A DNA stretch of 39,688 bases from an uncultured Bacilli bacterium (GTDB taxonomy: Bacteria; Bacillota_I; Bacilli_A; RF39; UBA660), in assembly GCA_934119965.1 (NCBI GenBank), contig CAKOTA010000011.1, positions 1-39,688 of the forward strand, read 5' to 3'. Below, in pieces: positions 24,599 through 32,879 of this stretch. The notes under the pieces are model-generated. The model was not told where the DNA came from. It saw only the letters and a program-made list of their open reading frames with translations, and made no database searches. Numbering within the stretch: position 1 is the stretch's first letter; every line of letters begins with the position of its first letter. Made by a program: the position numbers and the translations under genes.

Positions 24599-25053
24599 TA
24601 TTTTTTGCAAGTGTAACATTATATGCTGCTAATATTTATTATGCAAATGAGATAAAATATACACCAACTGATTTAAGTTGGAATGTAACTGATGTAAATG
24701 AAGCGTTGAATGATTTATATAATAAATACAATAATAATCGTATAAATATTCCAATTATATCTCTACAAGCTGTTAATGGTTCGAAATGCTACTTAGTATT
24801 TGATATCACAAATAAAAAGAAGTTATCATTTGACTTAAGTTTTGGTCAAGCAGGTGCGGGATATATTTTAAAATATGGTTATTCAAAAAGCTTGGATCCA
24901 AAAAATACATCGGATTTTGTAGTATTAAAATCCTGGAATAAGGCTCAACAAGTAGAGATTACAGATTTTTCTGATATAGAAACAGGGTATATATTTCTTT
25001 GGTCATCTAGTAATTGGTGTCAAACATATATTTCAAATTTAGTAATTGAATAA
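24550..25053 (+). CDS. Phase-variable exported protein, copy 1
   Basis: This 167-residue protein has an N-terminal signal or anchor segment (NRLFIFIISGVFF, about 7-25), a conserved helical linker ending NVTDVNEALNDLYNKY, and a C-terminal beta-sandwich-like domain of about 105 residues with two cysteines (NGSKCYL and NWCQTY). The N-terminal 55 residues resemble those of the 28758 protein; the exported domain does not. The function is unknown; a surface antigen or adhesin is likely. The SD GGGAG lies before ATG 24550. Expression should depend on G-tract length. Confidence 0.75.
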   Translation: MKKMLSNRLFIFIISGVFFASVTLYAANIYYANEIKYTPTDLSWNVTDVNEALNDLYNKYNNNRINIPIISLQAVNGSKCYLVFDITNKKKLSFDLSFGQAGAGYILKYGYSKSLDPKNTSDFVVLKSWNKAQQVEITDFSDIETGYIFLWSSSNWCQTYISNLVIE

Positions 25054-25061
25054 ATATACAA

Positions 25062-25092
25062 TATAAAAAGACTTTTTAAAAGTCTTTTTATA
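25062..25092. terminator. Bidirectional terminator between convergent genes
   Basis: A near-perfect palindrome centred at 25077 with AAAAAGACTT and AAGTCTTTTT arms; it serves the surface protein (+) and the coat protein (-). Confidence 0.82.
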
Positions 25093-25519
25093 TACATTCA
25101 ACATATGTATCATTTAAACATCTAATGCAGCAGCAGCAATTTAAATTCATAGTGAAGAAACTGTTAGTTGCTACAAAAGGATAAACAGAACTACCATCAG
25201 TATTTGGTGCTAAAACTCTAAATGTTGCACAATTATCATCTATTTTTTCTATTCTGAATGCACAAGAAGTATTGTCTGTTCCGTCACATGAAGAATTAAA
25301 TTCTTTAGTTGTTGGCATTTTCCATGGAGTTCCATTACCACAACAAGTGTATAACATTACTGGTCTAGTATTGCATCCTATTGTTGTAGTTCCACAACCT
25401 AAGAATCCTCTGTCACATGTATCTAAACAAGCATCACTACATTCAGCATTTTGTTGTAAAATACAAATTACTTTTAAGATGTCAGCAACGCAATTAGAGT
25501 TTCCATTATTATTACACAT
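25088..25519 (-). CDS. CotZ/CotY-like spore coat protein
   Basis: This 143-residue protein has 19 cysteines and the features of the CotZ/CotY/ExsY family (PF10612): NCVADILKVICILQ at the start, C-x3-C-rich middle, RPVMLYTCCGNGTP, AFRIEKIDDNCATFRVL and a terminal NLNCCCCIRCLND. Family members crosslink by disulfides into the outer coat or exosporium crust of endospores. The SD AAGGGGTGG lies before the internal Met, so I start at 25519 rather than nine codons upstream. A sigma-K-like promoter precedes it. Good evidence that this lineage sporulates, or did. Confidence 0.83.
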   Translation of the reverse strand: MCNNNGNSNCVADILKVICILQQNAECSDACLDTCDRGFLGCGTTTIGCNTRPVMLYTCCGNGTPWKMPTTKEFNSSCDGTDNTSCAFRIEKIDDNCATFRVLAPNTDGSSVYPFVATNSFFTMNLNCCCCIRCLNDTYVECI

Positions 25520-25548
25520 ATAATCCACCCCTTCTTTTATTTTCATTA

Positions 25549-25577
25549 TAGTTTATGTTAGGTGTATAAAATTGTGT
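25549..25577 (-). promoter_or_regulatory. Candidate sigma-K promoter of the coat gene
   Basis: On the minus strand ACAC (25577-25574) is followed by 16 bases and CATAAACTA (25557-25549), an exact CATAnnnTA. This matches the mother-cell sigma-K pattern and the gene it precedes. Confidence 0.6.
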
Positions 25578-25594
25578 TAGCCATTCACCTATGA

Positions 25595-25624
25595 TAGACA
25601 AAAAAACAAAAAATTTGGTATAAT
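25595..25624 (+). promoter_or_regulatory. Promoter of the patatin-like gene
   Basis: TAGACA (25595-25600), 18 bases, TATAAT (25619-25624) with an extended TGG just before it. Confidence 0.55.
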
Positions 25625-25640
25625 GTTGTGGGGTGAAAAA

Positions 25641-26834
25641 ATGAGAGCTATAGTATTATCAGGAGGTGGCTCTAAAGGGGCATACCAAATTGGTGTATGG
25701 AAAGCTTTAAGAAAGCTTAAATTGAAGTATGATGTAGTAACTGGAACTAGCGTTGGTGCATTAAATGCAGCTCTTATGGTTCAAAATAATTATTATAAAG
25801 CACTTTATTTTTGGAGAAAATTGTCTTTTAGTGATGTAATAGATGAAAAAATTGACAAAAACATAACTAAAAAAGAAATATATAAAAAATATTTGAGCGC
25901 TGTTATGAATGGTGGTATGAAAACAAATAATTTAAAAAAAACAGTTTCAAAAGCCATTAGTGTTAAAAAAATATACAATTCTCCAATTGATATGGGGATA
26001 GTAACTGTTAAAAGTAAAGGTTTAAAACCAGTATTGCTTAGAAAAAAAGATATAAAGAGAGATCAACTATATGATTATTTAGTAGCTTCGGCATCTTGTT
26101 TTCCAGCATTTTCGAAGAAAAAAATTGGTGATTCTGAGTATATAGATGGTGGTTTGTATGATAATATGCCAATTAATTTAGCAATCGATATGGGAGCAAC
26201 AGAAGTAATAGCTATTGATCTTGAGGAAGTTGGAATTAAAAGAAGAGTAAAAAATAAAGAAATTCCAATTACTTATATTTCTCCAAATAATGATATTGGT
26301 TCGTTTCTTATATTTGATCATAAAATGGCTAAAAGAGCTATTCGTATTGGTTATAATGATACAATGAAGAAATTTAAAGAACTAGATGGAAATGTATATA
26401 CATTTAAAAAAGGTGAAATTAGAGATAGTTATTTAAAATATTGTGATGATTTTAGAAATGAAGTTGAAAAAATAATTGAAAATAAAATGCTTGAAATAGG
26501 TGTATATAAGAAAATAATAGATTCCAAGAATTGGGAGCAAGATTATCTTAAAATGTTAGAACAATTAGCAAAAACCTTTGAATTAGATGATTCTCTTATA
26601 TATAATATTCCTAGATTTAATAAAATGCTTATCAAAAAATTTGAAGATACAAGTGAAATTATTGATATTCAAGGATTTATTAAAAAGGCGGATTTTAAAA
26701 AATTGATTAATAAAAGATTACTTGTAAAAAAAATGTATTTTTATAAGAGAGAAAAATTAGCTTCTCTATTTCCAAAAGAATATTTAATGACAATATATTT
26801 AAAATTAATTATTGGAAATGCAGTTGTATATTAA
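25641..26834 (+). CDS. Patatin-like phospholipase
   Basis: This 397-residue serine lipid acyl hydrolase has the N-terminal patatin domain (about 1-200): oxyanion-hole GGGSKGAYQ, nucleophile elbow GTSVG with Ser37, and catalytic Asp169 in YIDGGLYDN. The C-terminal 200 residues are basic and helical and are not assigned. There is no signal peptide, so it acts in the cytosol or at the inner membrane face, releasing fatty acids from phospholipids. The start is ATG 25641 after GGGGTGA; the ATG at 25623 lies in the -10 box. The anchored hypothetical gene begins 12 bases after it. Confidence 0.88.
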   Translation: MRAIVLSGGGSKGAYQIGVWKALRKLKLKYDVVTGTSVGALNAALMVQNNYYKALYFWRKLSFSDVIDEKIDKNITKKEIYKKYLSAVMNGGMKTNNLKKTVSKAISVKKIYNSPIDMGIVTVKSKGLKPVLLRKKDIKRDQLYDYLVASASCFPAFSKKKIGDSEYIDGGLYDNMPINLAIDMGATEVIAIDLEEVGIKRRVKNKEIPITYISPNNDIGSFLIFDHKMAKRAIRIGYNDTMKKFKELDGNVYTFKKGEIRDSYLKYCDDFRNEVEKIIENKMLEIGVYKKIIDSKNWEQDYLKMLEQLAKTFELDDSLIYNIPRFNKMLIKKFEDTSEIIDIQGFIKKADFKKLINKRLLVKKMYFYKREKLASLFPKEYLMTIYLKLIIGNAVVY

Positions 26835-26846
26835 GTAGGTGAAAAA

Positions 26847-28103
26847 ATGAAAAAAATATTTATGTTACTTATAGTTTTATTTGTATTGTATTTTGGTTTC
26901 CAAATAGCTTTTAGATATTTGGATAAAGGTCATACATACGAATATACTTTAAATAGTGATAAAAAATTCGAAATAAAAGAAGTATTAATTCAAAATACTA
27001 AAAATGAAAGAAACAACTATTATTTTGAAATAAAAGTTGAAGATGAAATATTTAGTTTTCAAACATACAATATTTATAGTAGAGCTACTGGTATCATAAA
27101 AAAAATAAAATATTTTTCTAATTCCAATTATAAATGTATTTTACCTTTATTAGCTAAGAATGAATATGTTACTGATATGATTTGCAAAAAAAATGATATA
27201 TATTATTACTATAGTAGCATAAGAAATAATGATCCAGAGGTTGATAATTTTGCTGATTCTAATATAGATTTTGAGGTTTATAAAGATGATACTGACATAA
27301 TTAAAAAAACAAGCAATTTTTATGTTTATAATAATTTATTAGAAAATAAATATATTGCGGTAGATTATTATAAAGGAATATATGTTGTTAGTAAAAATTC
27401 TAAATATAAAAAGATAGAAATATTTGAAAAAGAAAAATATAATCGTCCTATTTCGACACAGGTTAATAAATATTATTTAAGTGCTGACTATGATAAGGAT
27501 TATGAATTCAACGAATTTAAATTAGTTAATTTAGAAAATTCTAAAATAGAAAAAATTATTTCTGATTATACAATATCATTTGATTCATATATTCAAGGTA
27601 TTATAAATGATGAAGTATATTTATTTGACAAAACTAATAAGAGACAATATAAGATTGATGTAAAGAATAAAGTTGTTTATTATATTGGAAATGAAAAAGG
27701 AATTAAAATTTATAAAAATGGTGAATTTATTTTAGAAAATGTATATAAAGCAATCAATGAAAATATTACATTTGATGAGTATACTACCGACAATAACATT
27801 GAAATACCAGACTATAATTTATTTAAAGTAAATGGAAATAAATTATCAGGATATTATCTTGTTTATCAAAAGGTTAATAATGTCTATAAAGTGTATAAAG
27901 TAAATGTTCAAAATAAAGATATAATTACTTATCTATTTACAACTACGGATATTAATTCAATTAAGTGTAATAATGAATATATATTTTTTAAAGATAGTAA
28001 AGAAATTAAATATTTTAATGATTTAATAGGTGTTAAAACATTATTAAAATATAATGAATTAGAATTTAACAATAAATTAAATTTCTATGTTTATAGTAAA
28101 TAA
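26847..28103 (+). CDS. Membrane-anchored hypothetical, likely beta-propeller-like
   Basis: This 418-residue protein has an N-terminal membrane segment (about 3-22) and a long exported part rich in Tyr, Asn and Lys. Repeating strands such as KYIAVDYYKGIYVVSK, QVNKYYLSADYDKD and DEVYLFDKTNKRQYKID suggest a propeller-like fold. No motif I can name. It is encoded directly after the phospholipase, and a terminator overlaps its stop, so the two form one operon. Function unknown. Confidence 0.65.
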   Translation: MKKIFMLLIVLFVLYFGFQIAFRYLDKGHTYEYTLNSDKKFEIKEVLIQNTKNERNNYYFEIKVEDEIFSFQTYNIYSRATGIIKKIKYFSNSNYKCILPLLAKNEYVTDMICKKNDIYYYYSSIRNNDPEVDNFADSNIDFEVYKDDTDIIKKTSNFYVYNNLLENKYIAVDYYKGIYVVSKNSKYKKIEIFEKEKYNRPISTQVNKYYLSADYDKDYEFNEFKLVNLENSKIEKIISDYTISFDSYIQGIINDEVYLFDKTNKRQYKIDVKNKVVYYIGNEKGIKIYKNGEFILENVYKAINENITFDEYTTDNNIEIPDYNLFKVNGNKLSGYYLVYQKVNNVYKVYKVNVQNKDIITYLFTTTDINSIKCNNEYIFFKDSKEIKYFNDLIGVKTLLKYNELEFNNKLNFYVYSK

Positions 28104-28123
28104 GAACCCTGTTCTTATTTTTT
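28099..28123 (+). terminator. Terminator of the phospholipase operon
   Basis: AATAAGAAC-CCT-GTTCTTATT plus Ts. Confidence 0.85.
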
Positions 28124-28148
28124 CATATATTAATATAGAGGTGATATT

Positions 28149-28598
28149 ATGTATCGTGTTTATCAGGTACAAGTTAATGATACTTTAGAAACAATAGCTA
28201 ATATGCTTAATACAAGTATTGATAATTTAAAAAAAATAAATGGAATTAAAAATGATGTTAATTTGATGCCAGGTAGTTTTTTAATTGTTCCCGTAACAGA
28301 TGATAGATTTACAACTTATAGTGTTAAAAAAGGAGATACAATATATTCAATTGCACAAGCTAATGGTTTAAATGAAGATTTACTATTAATGGTAAATGGC
28401 TTAAATAAAGAAGATTATATTTATCCAAATCAAGAAATAATCATACCATCTAAAAATTATAAATATTATGTAACTAAAGATGGAGATACTTTAGCATCTA
28501 TCGCAAATGATTTGAAAATTGATTACAATACAATATTAAAGAATAATGATGAAATTAGATTAGAAGAAGATCAATTAATAATATATAAGACAAATTAA
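28149..28598 (+). CDS. Triple LysM protein without signal peptide
   Basis: This 149-residue protein consists of three LysM domains (about 3-49, 55-101, 106-147), each starting Y-x-V-x-x-x-D-T and ending with a proline-isoleucine strand such as QEIIIP. LysM binds N-acetylglucosamine in peptidoglycan. There is no export signal, which is unusual for a wall binder but normal for spore cortex or coat proteins such as SafA or SpoVID, made inside the mother cell. With the CotZ-like gene 3 kb away a spore role is possible; this is inference. Confidence 0.8.
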   Translation: MYRVYQVQVNDTLETIANMLNTSIDNLKKINGIKNDVNLMPGSFLIVPVTDDRFTTYSVKKGDTIYSIAQANGLNEDLLLMVNGLNKEDYIYPNQEIIIPSKNYKYYVTKDGDTLASIANDLKIDYNTILKNNDEIRLEEDQLIIYKTN

Positions 28599-28610
28599 TG
28601 TCTTTTTTTT
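28587..28610 (+). terminator. Terminator of the LysM gene
   Basis: AAGACA-AATTAA-TGTCTT and a T run; the poly-G promoter begins 22 bases later. Confidence 0.8.
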
Positions 28611-28631
28611 GTGTGCGAACAAAATTTCTAC

Positions 28632-28662
28632 TTGAAAAATGTGCCTGGGGGGGGGGTATAAT
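28632..28662 (+). promoter_or_regulatory. Poly-G phase-variable promoter of the second surface protein
   Basis: TTGAAA (28632-28637), a 19-base spacer ending in ten Gs (28647-28656), TATAAT (28657-28662). Loss of one or two Gs would give the favoured 17-18 bases. Slippage in such tracts changes the spacing and so promoter strength, as known for porA in Neisseria. Confidence 0.75.
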
Positions 28663-28806
28663 AAGCGTAGAAAGTAAAATAGTCTTAAAAATAATCGACA
28701 AATTACTTATGTAAAACCATATATAATAAAAGATATGATTCTAAAAGGAGTATAATTATGAAAAAAGTACTGAATAATAGATTGTTTATATTTATAATTA
28801 GTGGAA
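28647..28806 (+). repeat. Shared promoter-leader-signal peptide cassette, copy 2
   Basis: Partner of 24440-24598. The block around TAATCGACAAATTA and TTATGTAAAAC in the leader is especially conserved. Confidence 0.8.
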
Positions 28807-29612
28807 TATTATTTACAAGCTTAGGAGTATATGCAACAATTACATATAAAGCAAGTGATATTGTTTATAACGCTAGTAATGGAGTAAGCATGAATGTAAA
28901 TGATGCGTTAAACGAATTATACAAAACTCGTAAAGGAAATTATTATTACTATTATGCAAATGGAACTGTAGTGTATTATAATCCTGAAACAAATAGTAAA
29001 TGTAGTGAAAGCGAAGCTATAAGTACAACTGAAACAAAAACAGGGTGCATGAAGTGGTATATATTTAATGATTCATCAGAGTCAGATACAGTAAATATGA
29101 TATTGGATCATAATACAACGGCAATAGTATTTTATAATTCAGGTGGTACGAATACTGAAATGAACGAAGTGGCAACAGCCCTTGAAAATGATACATCAAC
29201 TTGGAATAATAAACTAAATGCTAGATTGATAATGGCTGATGAAATAGCAAAAATAACAGGAAATTCAAATTTTGATAGTGCCACATCAACGGCTTGGTTT
29301 TACCTTGATAATAATACTCAAACTCAAACAGCAACAAAACAAGGAGCTAGTAAATATCATTGGTTATTTGATTATACATCTGCTTGTACAGGTGCTGGAT
29401 GTAGCATACAAGATAATAATAAATATGTATATAGTGGAACATCAAAAAGTACTATAGCTGGTTATTGGACAAGTACACCTATGGCTGGTACTACTAACAC
29501 TATTTGGGTTATAGATAAAAATGGCAGCTTGTGGAAAGGTGGCAATGTCAGTACTTCAACTGGTCGTGGACTTCGTCCAGTAATAACAGTATCAAAATCT
29601 ATTATTTCTTAA
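28758..29612 (+). CDS. Phase-variable exported protein, copy 2
   Basis: This 284-residue protein shares the N-terminal segment (NRLFIFIISG, then a helical linker ending VNDALNELY) with the 24550 protein. It continues into a different domain of about 220 residues that includes LIMADEIAKITG, YWTSTPMAG, WVIDKNGSLW and the closing GRGLRPVITVSK. That end is typical of exported domains in gut Firmicutes and is related in outline to the 20786 protein. Function unknown; surface display is likely. The SD AAAGGAG lies before ATG 28758. It is followed by a terminator. Confidence 0.75.
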   Translation: MKKVLNNRLFIFIISGILFTSLGVYATITYKASDIVYNASNGVSMNVNDALNELYKTRKGNYYYYYANGTVVYYNPETNSKCSESEAISTTETKTGCMKWYIFNDSSESDTVNMILDHNTTAIVFYNSGGTNTEMNEVATALENDTSTWNNKLNARLIMADEIAKITGNSNFDSATSTAWFYLDNNTQTQTATKQGASKYHWLFDYTSACTGAGCSIQDNNKYVYSGTSKSTIAGYWTSTPMAGTTNTIWVIDKNGSLWKGGNVSTSTGRGLRPVITVSKSIIS

Positions 29613-29622
29613 TATTACTAAA

Positions 29623-29648
29623 AAGATAAATCACTATCTTTTTTTTTT
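29623..29648 (+). terminator. Terminator of the second surface protein
   Basis: AAGATA-AATCAC-TATCTT and a T run. Confidence 0.75.
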
Positions 29649-29690
29649 AAGAAATTTAGTATATAATAATAACATAAGGGAGTGAAAAAA

Positions 29691-30095
29691 ATGAAAAAAG
29701 TATTATTAGTATTATTAGTTATGTTATCATTGGTAGGATGTTCTAAAGGAACATATACAGAACCAGTTGAAATTAAATATGATGAGTTTCAATCAAAAAT
29801 AGATAATAAGGAATCATTTGTACTTTTTATGTGGCAAACTGGTTGTTCACATTGTGAAGCGTTTGAACCAACATTAAAAGAAGTAATAAAAGAAAAAGAT
29901 ATCTTAATTTATTCAATCAATTTGAAAAATTTAACAGAAGAAGAATATGCAAAACTTGAAAATAAAACTTTCATAAAAGGTACACCTACTATGGTTTATA
30001 TTGAAGAAGGATCTGTTCAATCAACTAAATTAGTTGGAAATAAGAGTAAAGAAGATTTAATCGATTTTTTAAAAAATTATGAAGTTATAAAATAG
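29691..30095 (+). CDS. Thioredoxin-like lipoprotein
   Basis: This 134-residue lipoprotein has lipobox LSLVGC (Cys17) and a thioredoxin fold with the active-site pair Cys52-x-x-Cys55 (GCSHCE) and the cis-proline loop GTPTMV. It should reduce or exchange disulfides of exported proteins at the outer membrane face. Cysteine-rich exported proteins in this window are plausible clients. The start is ATG 29691; GTG 29682 lies in the SD. The Clp-type ATPase gene begins ten bases after the stop. Confidence 0.85.
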   Translation: MKKVLLVLLVMLSLVGCSKGTYTEPVEIKYDEFQSKIDNKESFVLFMWQTGCSHCEAFEPTLKEVIKEKDILIYSINLKNLTEEEYAKLENKTFIKGTPTMVYIEEGSVQSTKLVGNKSKEDLIDFLKNYEVIK

Positions 30096-30105
30096 GGAGG
30101 AAACT

Positions 30106-31056
30106 ATGGAATTTAGTGTGATAAAGCAGTATGGTGAAGATTTAACGCGTAAAACATATGTTACTAATCCAGCTATTGCCCGTGAAGAAGAAATAAAAAA
30201 ATTAATAATGGTTTTATTAACGCCAGAAAAATCTGGACTTTTAATAGGTAAAGCTGGTATTGGTAAAACTGCCATCGTAGAAGGTTTAGCATACCTAATT
30301 CAAAGAAATGAAGTTCCAGATGCTTTAAAGGGATATAGAATAATCAAAATAAATTCAACATCATTATTAGGAAAAATGGATATAGATGGAAAAGAAGAAA
30401 TGATTATTCAAATGTTAGTAAGAGAATTAAAAGAAACTGAAAAAACAATCTTATTTATCGATGAAATACATACCTTAATAGGTGGTAAACAAGATGGCCC
30501 TATGGATTTAGCAAACATTTTAAAACCTGCTCTAGATAGAGGAGATATAAAGGCAATAGGTGCTACTACTACTCAAGAATATGATACTTATATTATAAGA
30601 GATAGAGCCTTTTTAAGACGTTTTGAAAGAATAGATGTTTTAGAACCAGACGAAGCTACAACAGTTAAAATATTGATTGGTTCATTACCTAAGATAGAAA
30701 AACAAACAGGATGTAAATTCAAATATAATGATTATGTTACAAAAATGTTAATTGAATCTATTGTAAGTGCTACATCAGAATACAAAAGAGTATATGGTTT
30801 AGCGGCTATGTATCCTGATGTTTCTTTTTCTGTATTGACTGGAGCTTTTTCACAAGCATTGTTTGATAATAGAAATGAAGTAGATGTTTTAGATGTTTAT
30901 AATGCTATCAAAGTTTCAAAAAGAATCTATCCAGACAGCATAATTAAAGAATTAGCAGCGTTTAGAGAAAAGTTTGGTGATTTTTGTAAAGAACAAAATA
31001 TTGAATTACCAATTGTAAGCATTGATGAAATTAAAGGTGAAAGTGATTTTTATTAA
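30106..31056 (+). CDS. Single-ring Clp-type AAA+ ATPase
   Basis: This 316-residue ATPase corresponds to only the first AAA+ ring (D1) of ClpB/ClpC. Walker A is GKAGIGKT (48-55, Lys54), Walker B ILFIDEIH (Asp119, Glu120), and the FLRRFERI arginine-finger region and a helical lid follow. The N-domain, second ring and ClpP-binding loop of ClpC are missing. I see no frameshift: the frame has clean start (AGGGAGG site) and stop, so it is a stand-alone protein. Encoded between two thioredoxin-like membrane proteins. The substrate is unknown. Confidence 0.82.
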   Translation: MEFSVIKQYGEDLTRKTYVTNPAIAREEEIKKLIMVLLTPEKSGLLIGKAGIGKTAIVEGLAYLIQRNEVPDALKGYRIIKINSTSLLGKMDIDGKEEMIIQMLVRELKETEKTILFIDEIHTLIGGKQDGPMDLANILKPALDRGDIKAIGATTTQEYDTYIIRDRAFLRRFERIDVLEPDEATTVKILIGSLPKIEKQTGCKFKYNDYVTKMLIESIVSATSEYKRVYGLAAMYPDVSFSVLTGAFSQALFDNRNEVDVLDVYNAIKVSKRIYPDSIIKELAAFREKFGDFCKEQNIELPIVSIDEIKGESDFY

Positions 31057-31085
31057 TAAAATATCATTTATATAGAGGTGAAAAT

Positions 31086-31553
31086 ATGAGAAAAATACCA
31101 TTAAAGAATTATTTTATTTTAGCGGCAATAATAATATTGTCAGGAATTATTGTAATATATATAGCTAATATGTATAGGAATAAAAAAGACTATGAAAAAG
31201 AAAACACAATGTCATTTTTAAAAGAAATCTATGCTAAAGATTTTGAAAACTTTATAATTGAAAATCCGGATTCAATTGTATATATTAGTGATGCTTCTAA
31301 TGAAACATTGGAGTTAGAACTAAAAAAATATATAATTGAAAAAGATTATATCCAAGATATTGTTTATATTGATACAAATAAAATAAATATAGATTTTGTA
31401 AACACTTTAAAAAAATATTCTAGTTTGATTAATGATAAAATGCCAAATGTGCTTATAATTAAGAGTGGAAAAATTATTAATATATTTTATGTAGAAGAAG
31501 ATACAACGCCATCTCAAATAATCGAATTTATGGGACTTTATTATAATGATTAA
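31086..31553 (+). CDS. Membrane-anchored thioredoxin-fold protein lacking cysteines
   Basis: This 155-residue protein has one N-terminal membrane segment (about 9-28) and a domain with a thioredoxin-like order: a strand SIVYISDAS, helix ETLELELKKYI, then MPNVLIIKSGKIINIF where the cis-Pro strand would be. There is no CxxC, so it cannot act as a redox enzyme; it may be a binding or scaffolding relative. It overlaps the TrmL gene by eight bases and probably shares an operon with the ATPase. Fold assignment is tentative. Confidence 0.6.
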   Translation: MRKIPLKNYFILAAIIILSGIIVIYIANMYRNKKDYEKENTMSFLKEIYAKDFENFIIENPDSIVYISDASNETLELELKKYIIEKDYIQDIVYIDTNKINIDFVNTLKKYSSLINDKMPNVLIIKSGKIINIFYVEEDTTPSQIIEFMGLYYND

Positions 31554-32052
31554 TGTAGTTTTATTTGAACCAGAAATACCTGGTAACACAGGAAATATAA
31601 TGCGTACTTGTGCGGGAACAGGTGTTAAGTTGCATTTAATAGAACCATTAGGATTTAGATTAGATGAAAAAAGTATAAAAAGAAGTGGTGTTAATTATAT
31701 TGAACATTGTGATTATAAAGTATATAAAAACTTCGATGATTTTAAATCTCAAAACGAAGGGACATATTACTATCTGACTAGATATGGAAAGAAACCACAT
31801 ACTTCATTTGATTATAGTAATAAAGATGAAAATATTTATATAATATTTGGTAAAGAAAGTACGGGTATTCCTAAAGAAATACTTAGTAAGGATTTAGACC
31901 ATTGTATGAGGATGCCTATGAATGATAATATAAGAGCATTAAATCTATCTAATACTGTTGCTATAATGGTTTATGAAGTATTAAGGCAACAAAATTATCG
32001 TGATTTATTATTTACTGATCCTTTTAAAGGCAGTGATTATTTAGAAAAATAA
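31546..32052 (+). CDS. trmL: tRNA (cytidine(34)-2'-O)-methyltransferase TrmL
   Basis: This 168-residue SPOUT-class enzyme methylates the 2'-O of the wobble base in tRNA-Leu using S-adenosylmethionine. The family sequence is clear: EPEIPGNTGNIMRTC at the N-terminus, FGKESTGIP near 106 and the trefoil-knot MPMNDNIRALNLSNTVAI near 125-142. Its length is normal for TrmL. It starts within the preceding gene. Confidence 0.92.
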   Translation: MINVVLFEPEIPGNTGNIMRTCAGTGVKLHLIEPLGFRLDEKSIKRSGVNYIEHCDYKVYKNFDDFKSQNEGTYYYLTRYGKKPHTSFDYSNKDENIYIIFGKESTGIPKEILSKDLDHCMRMPMNDNIRALNLSNTVAIMVYEVLRQQNYRDLLFTDPFKGSDYLEK

Positions 32053-32056
32053 ATAA

Positions 32057-32078
32057 AAAGATTGTCAAATCTTTTTTT
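32057..32078 (+). terminator. Terminator of the trmL operon
   Basis: AAAGATT-GTCA-AATCTTT plus Ts. Confidence 0.8.
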
Positions 32079-32117
32079 TAATGATAATATATAGTATAGA
32101 GAATAGAGGAGGATACT

Positions 32118-32879
32118 ATGGAATTTATTGAAAATAATTATGTGTGGATAATAGTTATCGGTGTCATTGTACTTATGACTATAATTGGCTACTTTGCTGA
32201 TAAAGCTGAAACTAAAGAACCAAAAGAAAAGAAAATTAAAAAGAAAAAACAAAAGAAAAATCAAATAATGGAATCTGTTCCAGAAGTAGAAGAAGAACAA
32301 ACAAATGATGAATTACCACCAGAATGGGATGAAAATAGTAAACCAGTTGAAGAAGAACAAGAAGTAATGAATATCGAAGGAACTGCTAATACTGATAATT
32401 GGGATGTATTACCTGAAGTAAATGAAACTGAAACTTCAAATGACAATTCATTAAGTGAAAATGATATTTCTTTTGATGAAAATGATATTGACTTTGAAAA
32501 CAAAGAAGAAGGTATCAGTGAATTATCTAATAAAGAAAACAATGAAGAAACTAAAGAAATAACTGCTGAGTCTGAAGTAGATTCTGAAAGTGAAAAAGTG
32601 AGTGATGAAATAGATACTCAAGATAACAAAGTTGAACAAACAGATATTCAAACTAATGAACCAACTGAAGAAGAAAACAAATTTAATATATTGGATAATG
32701 ATACAGAATTAAATGAAACTTCAGATGAAATAACAGATAATTCAAATAATGAAATGATTGAAGAACCAATTCCAGAAGAAACAAACGAATTAAATAATTT
32801 AGAAATAACTTTACCAAACATCGAAACTGTAAACGAAGAAATTAAAGACGATGATGATGAAGATGTATGGAAATTTTAA
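32118..32879 (+). CDS. Acidic membrane-anchored hypothetical
   Basis: This 253-residue protein has one N-terminal membrane segment (about 8-28), a Lys-rich patch (33-50) and a long disordered tail very rich in Glu, Asp, Asn and Thr, ending in DDDDEDVWKF. The Lys patch after the segment puts the tail on the cytosolic side by the positive-inside rule. No domain is visible. A single gene with its own AGGAGG site and terminator. It may be a scaffold; this is only a guess from composition. Confidence 0.7.
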   Translation: MEFIENNYVWIIVIGVIVLMTIIGYFADKAETKEPKEKKIKKKKQKKNQIMESVPEVEEEQTNDELPPEWDENSKPVEEEQEVMNIEGTANTDNWDVLPEVNETETSNDNSLSENDISFDENDIDFENKEEGISELSNKENNEETKEITAESEVDSESEKVSDEIDTQDNKVEQTDIQTNEPTEEENKFNILDNDTELNETSDEITDNSNNEMIEEPIPEETNELNNLEITLPNIETVNEEIKDDDDEDVWKF

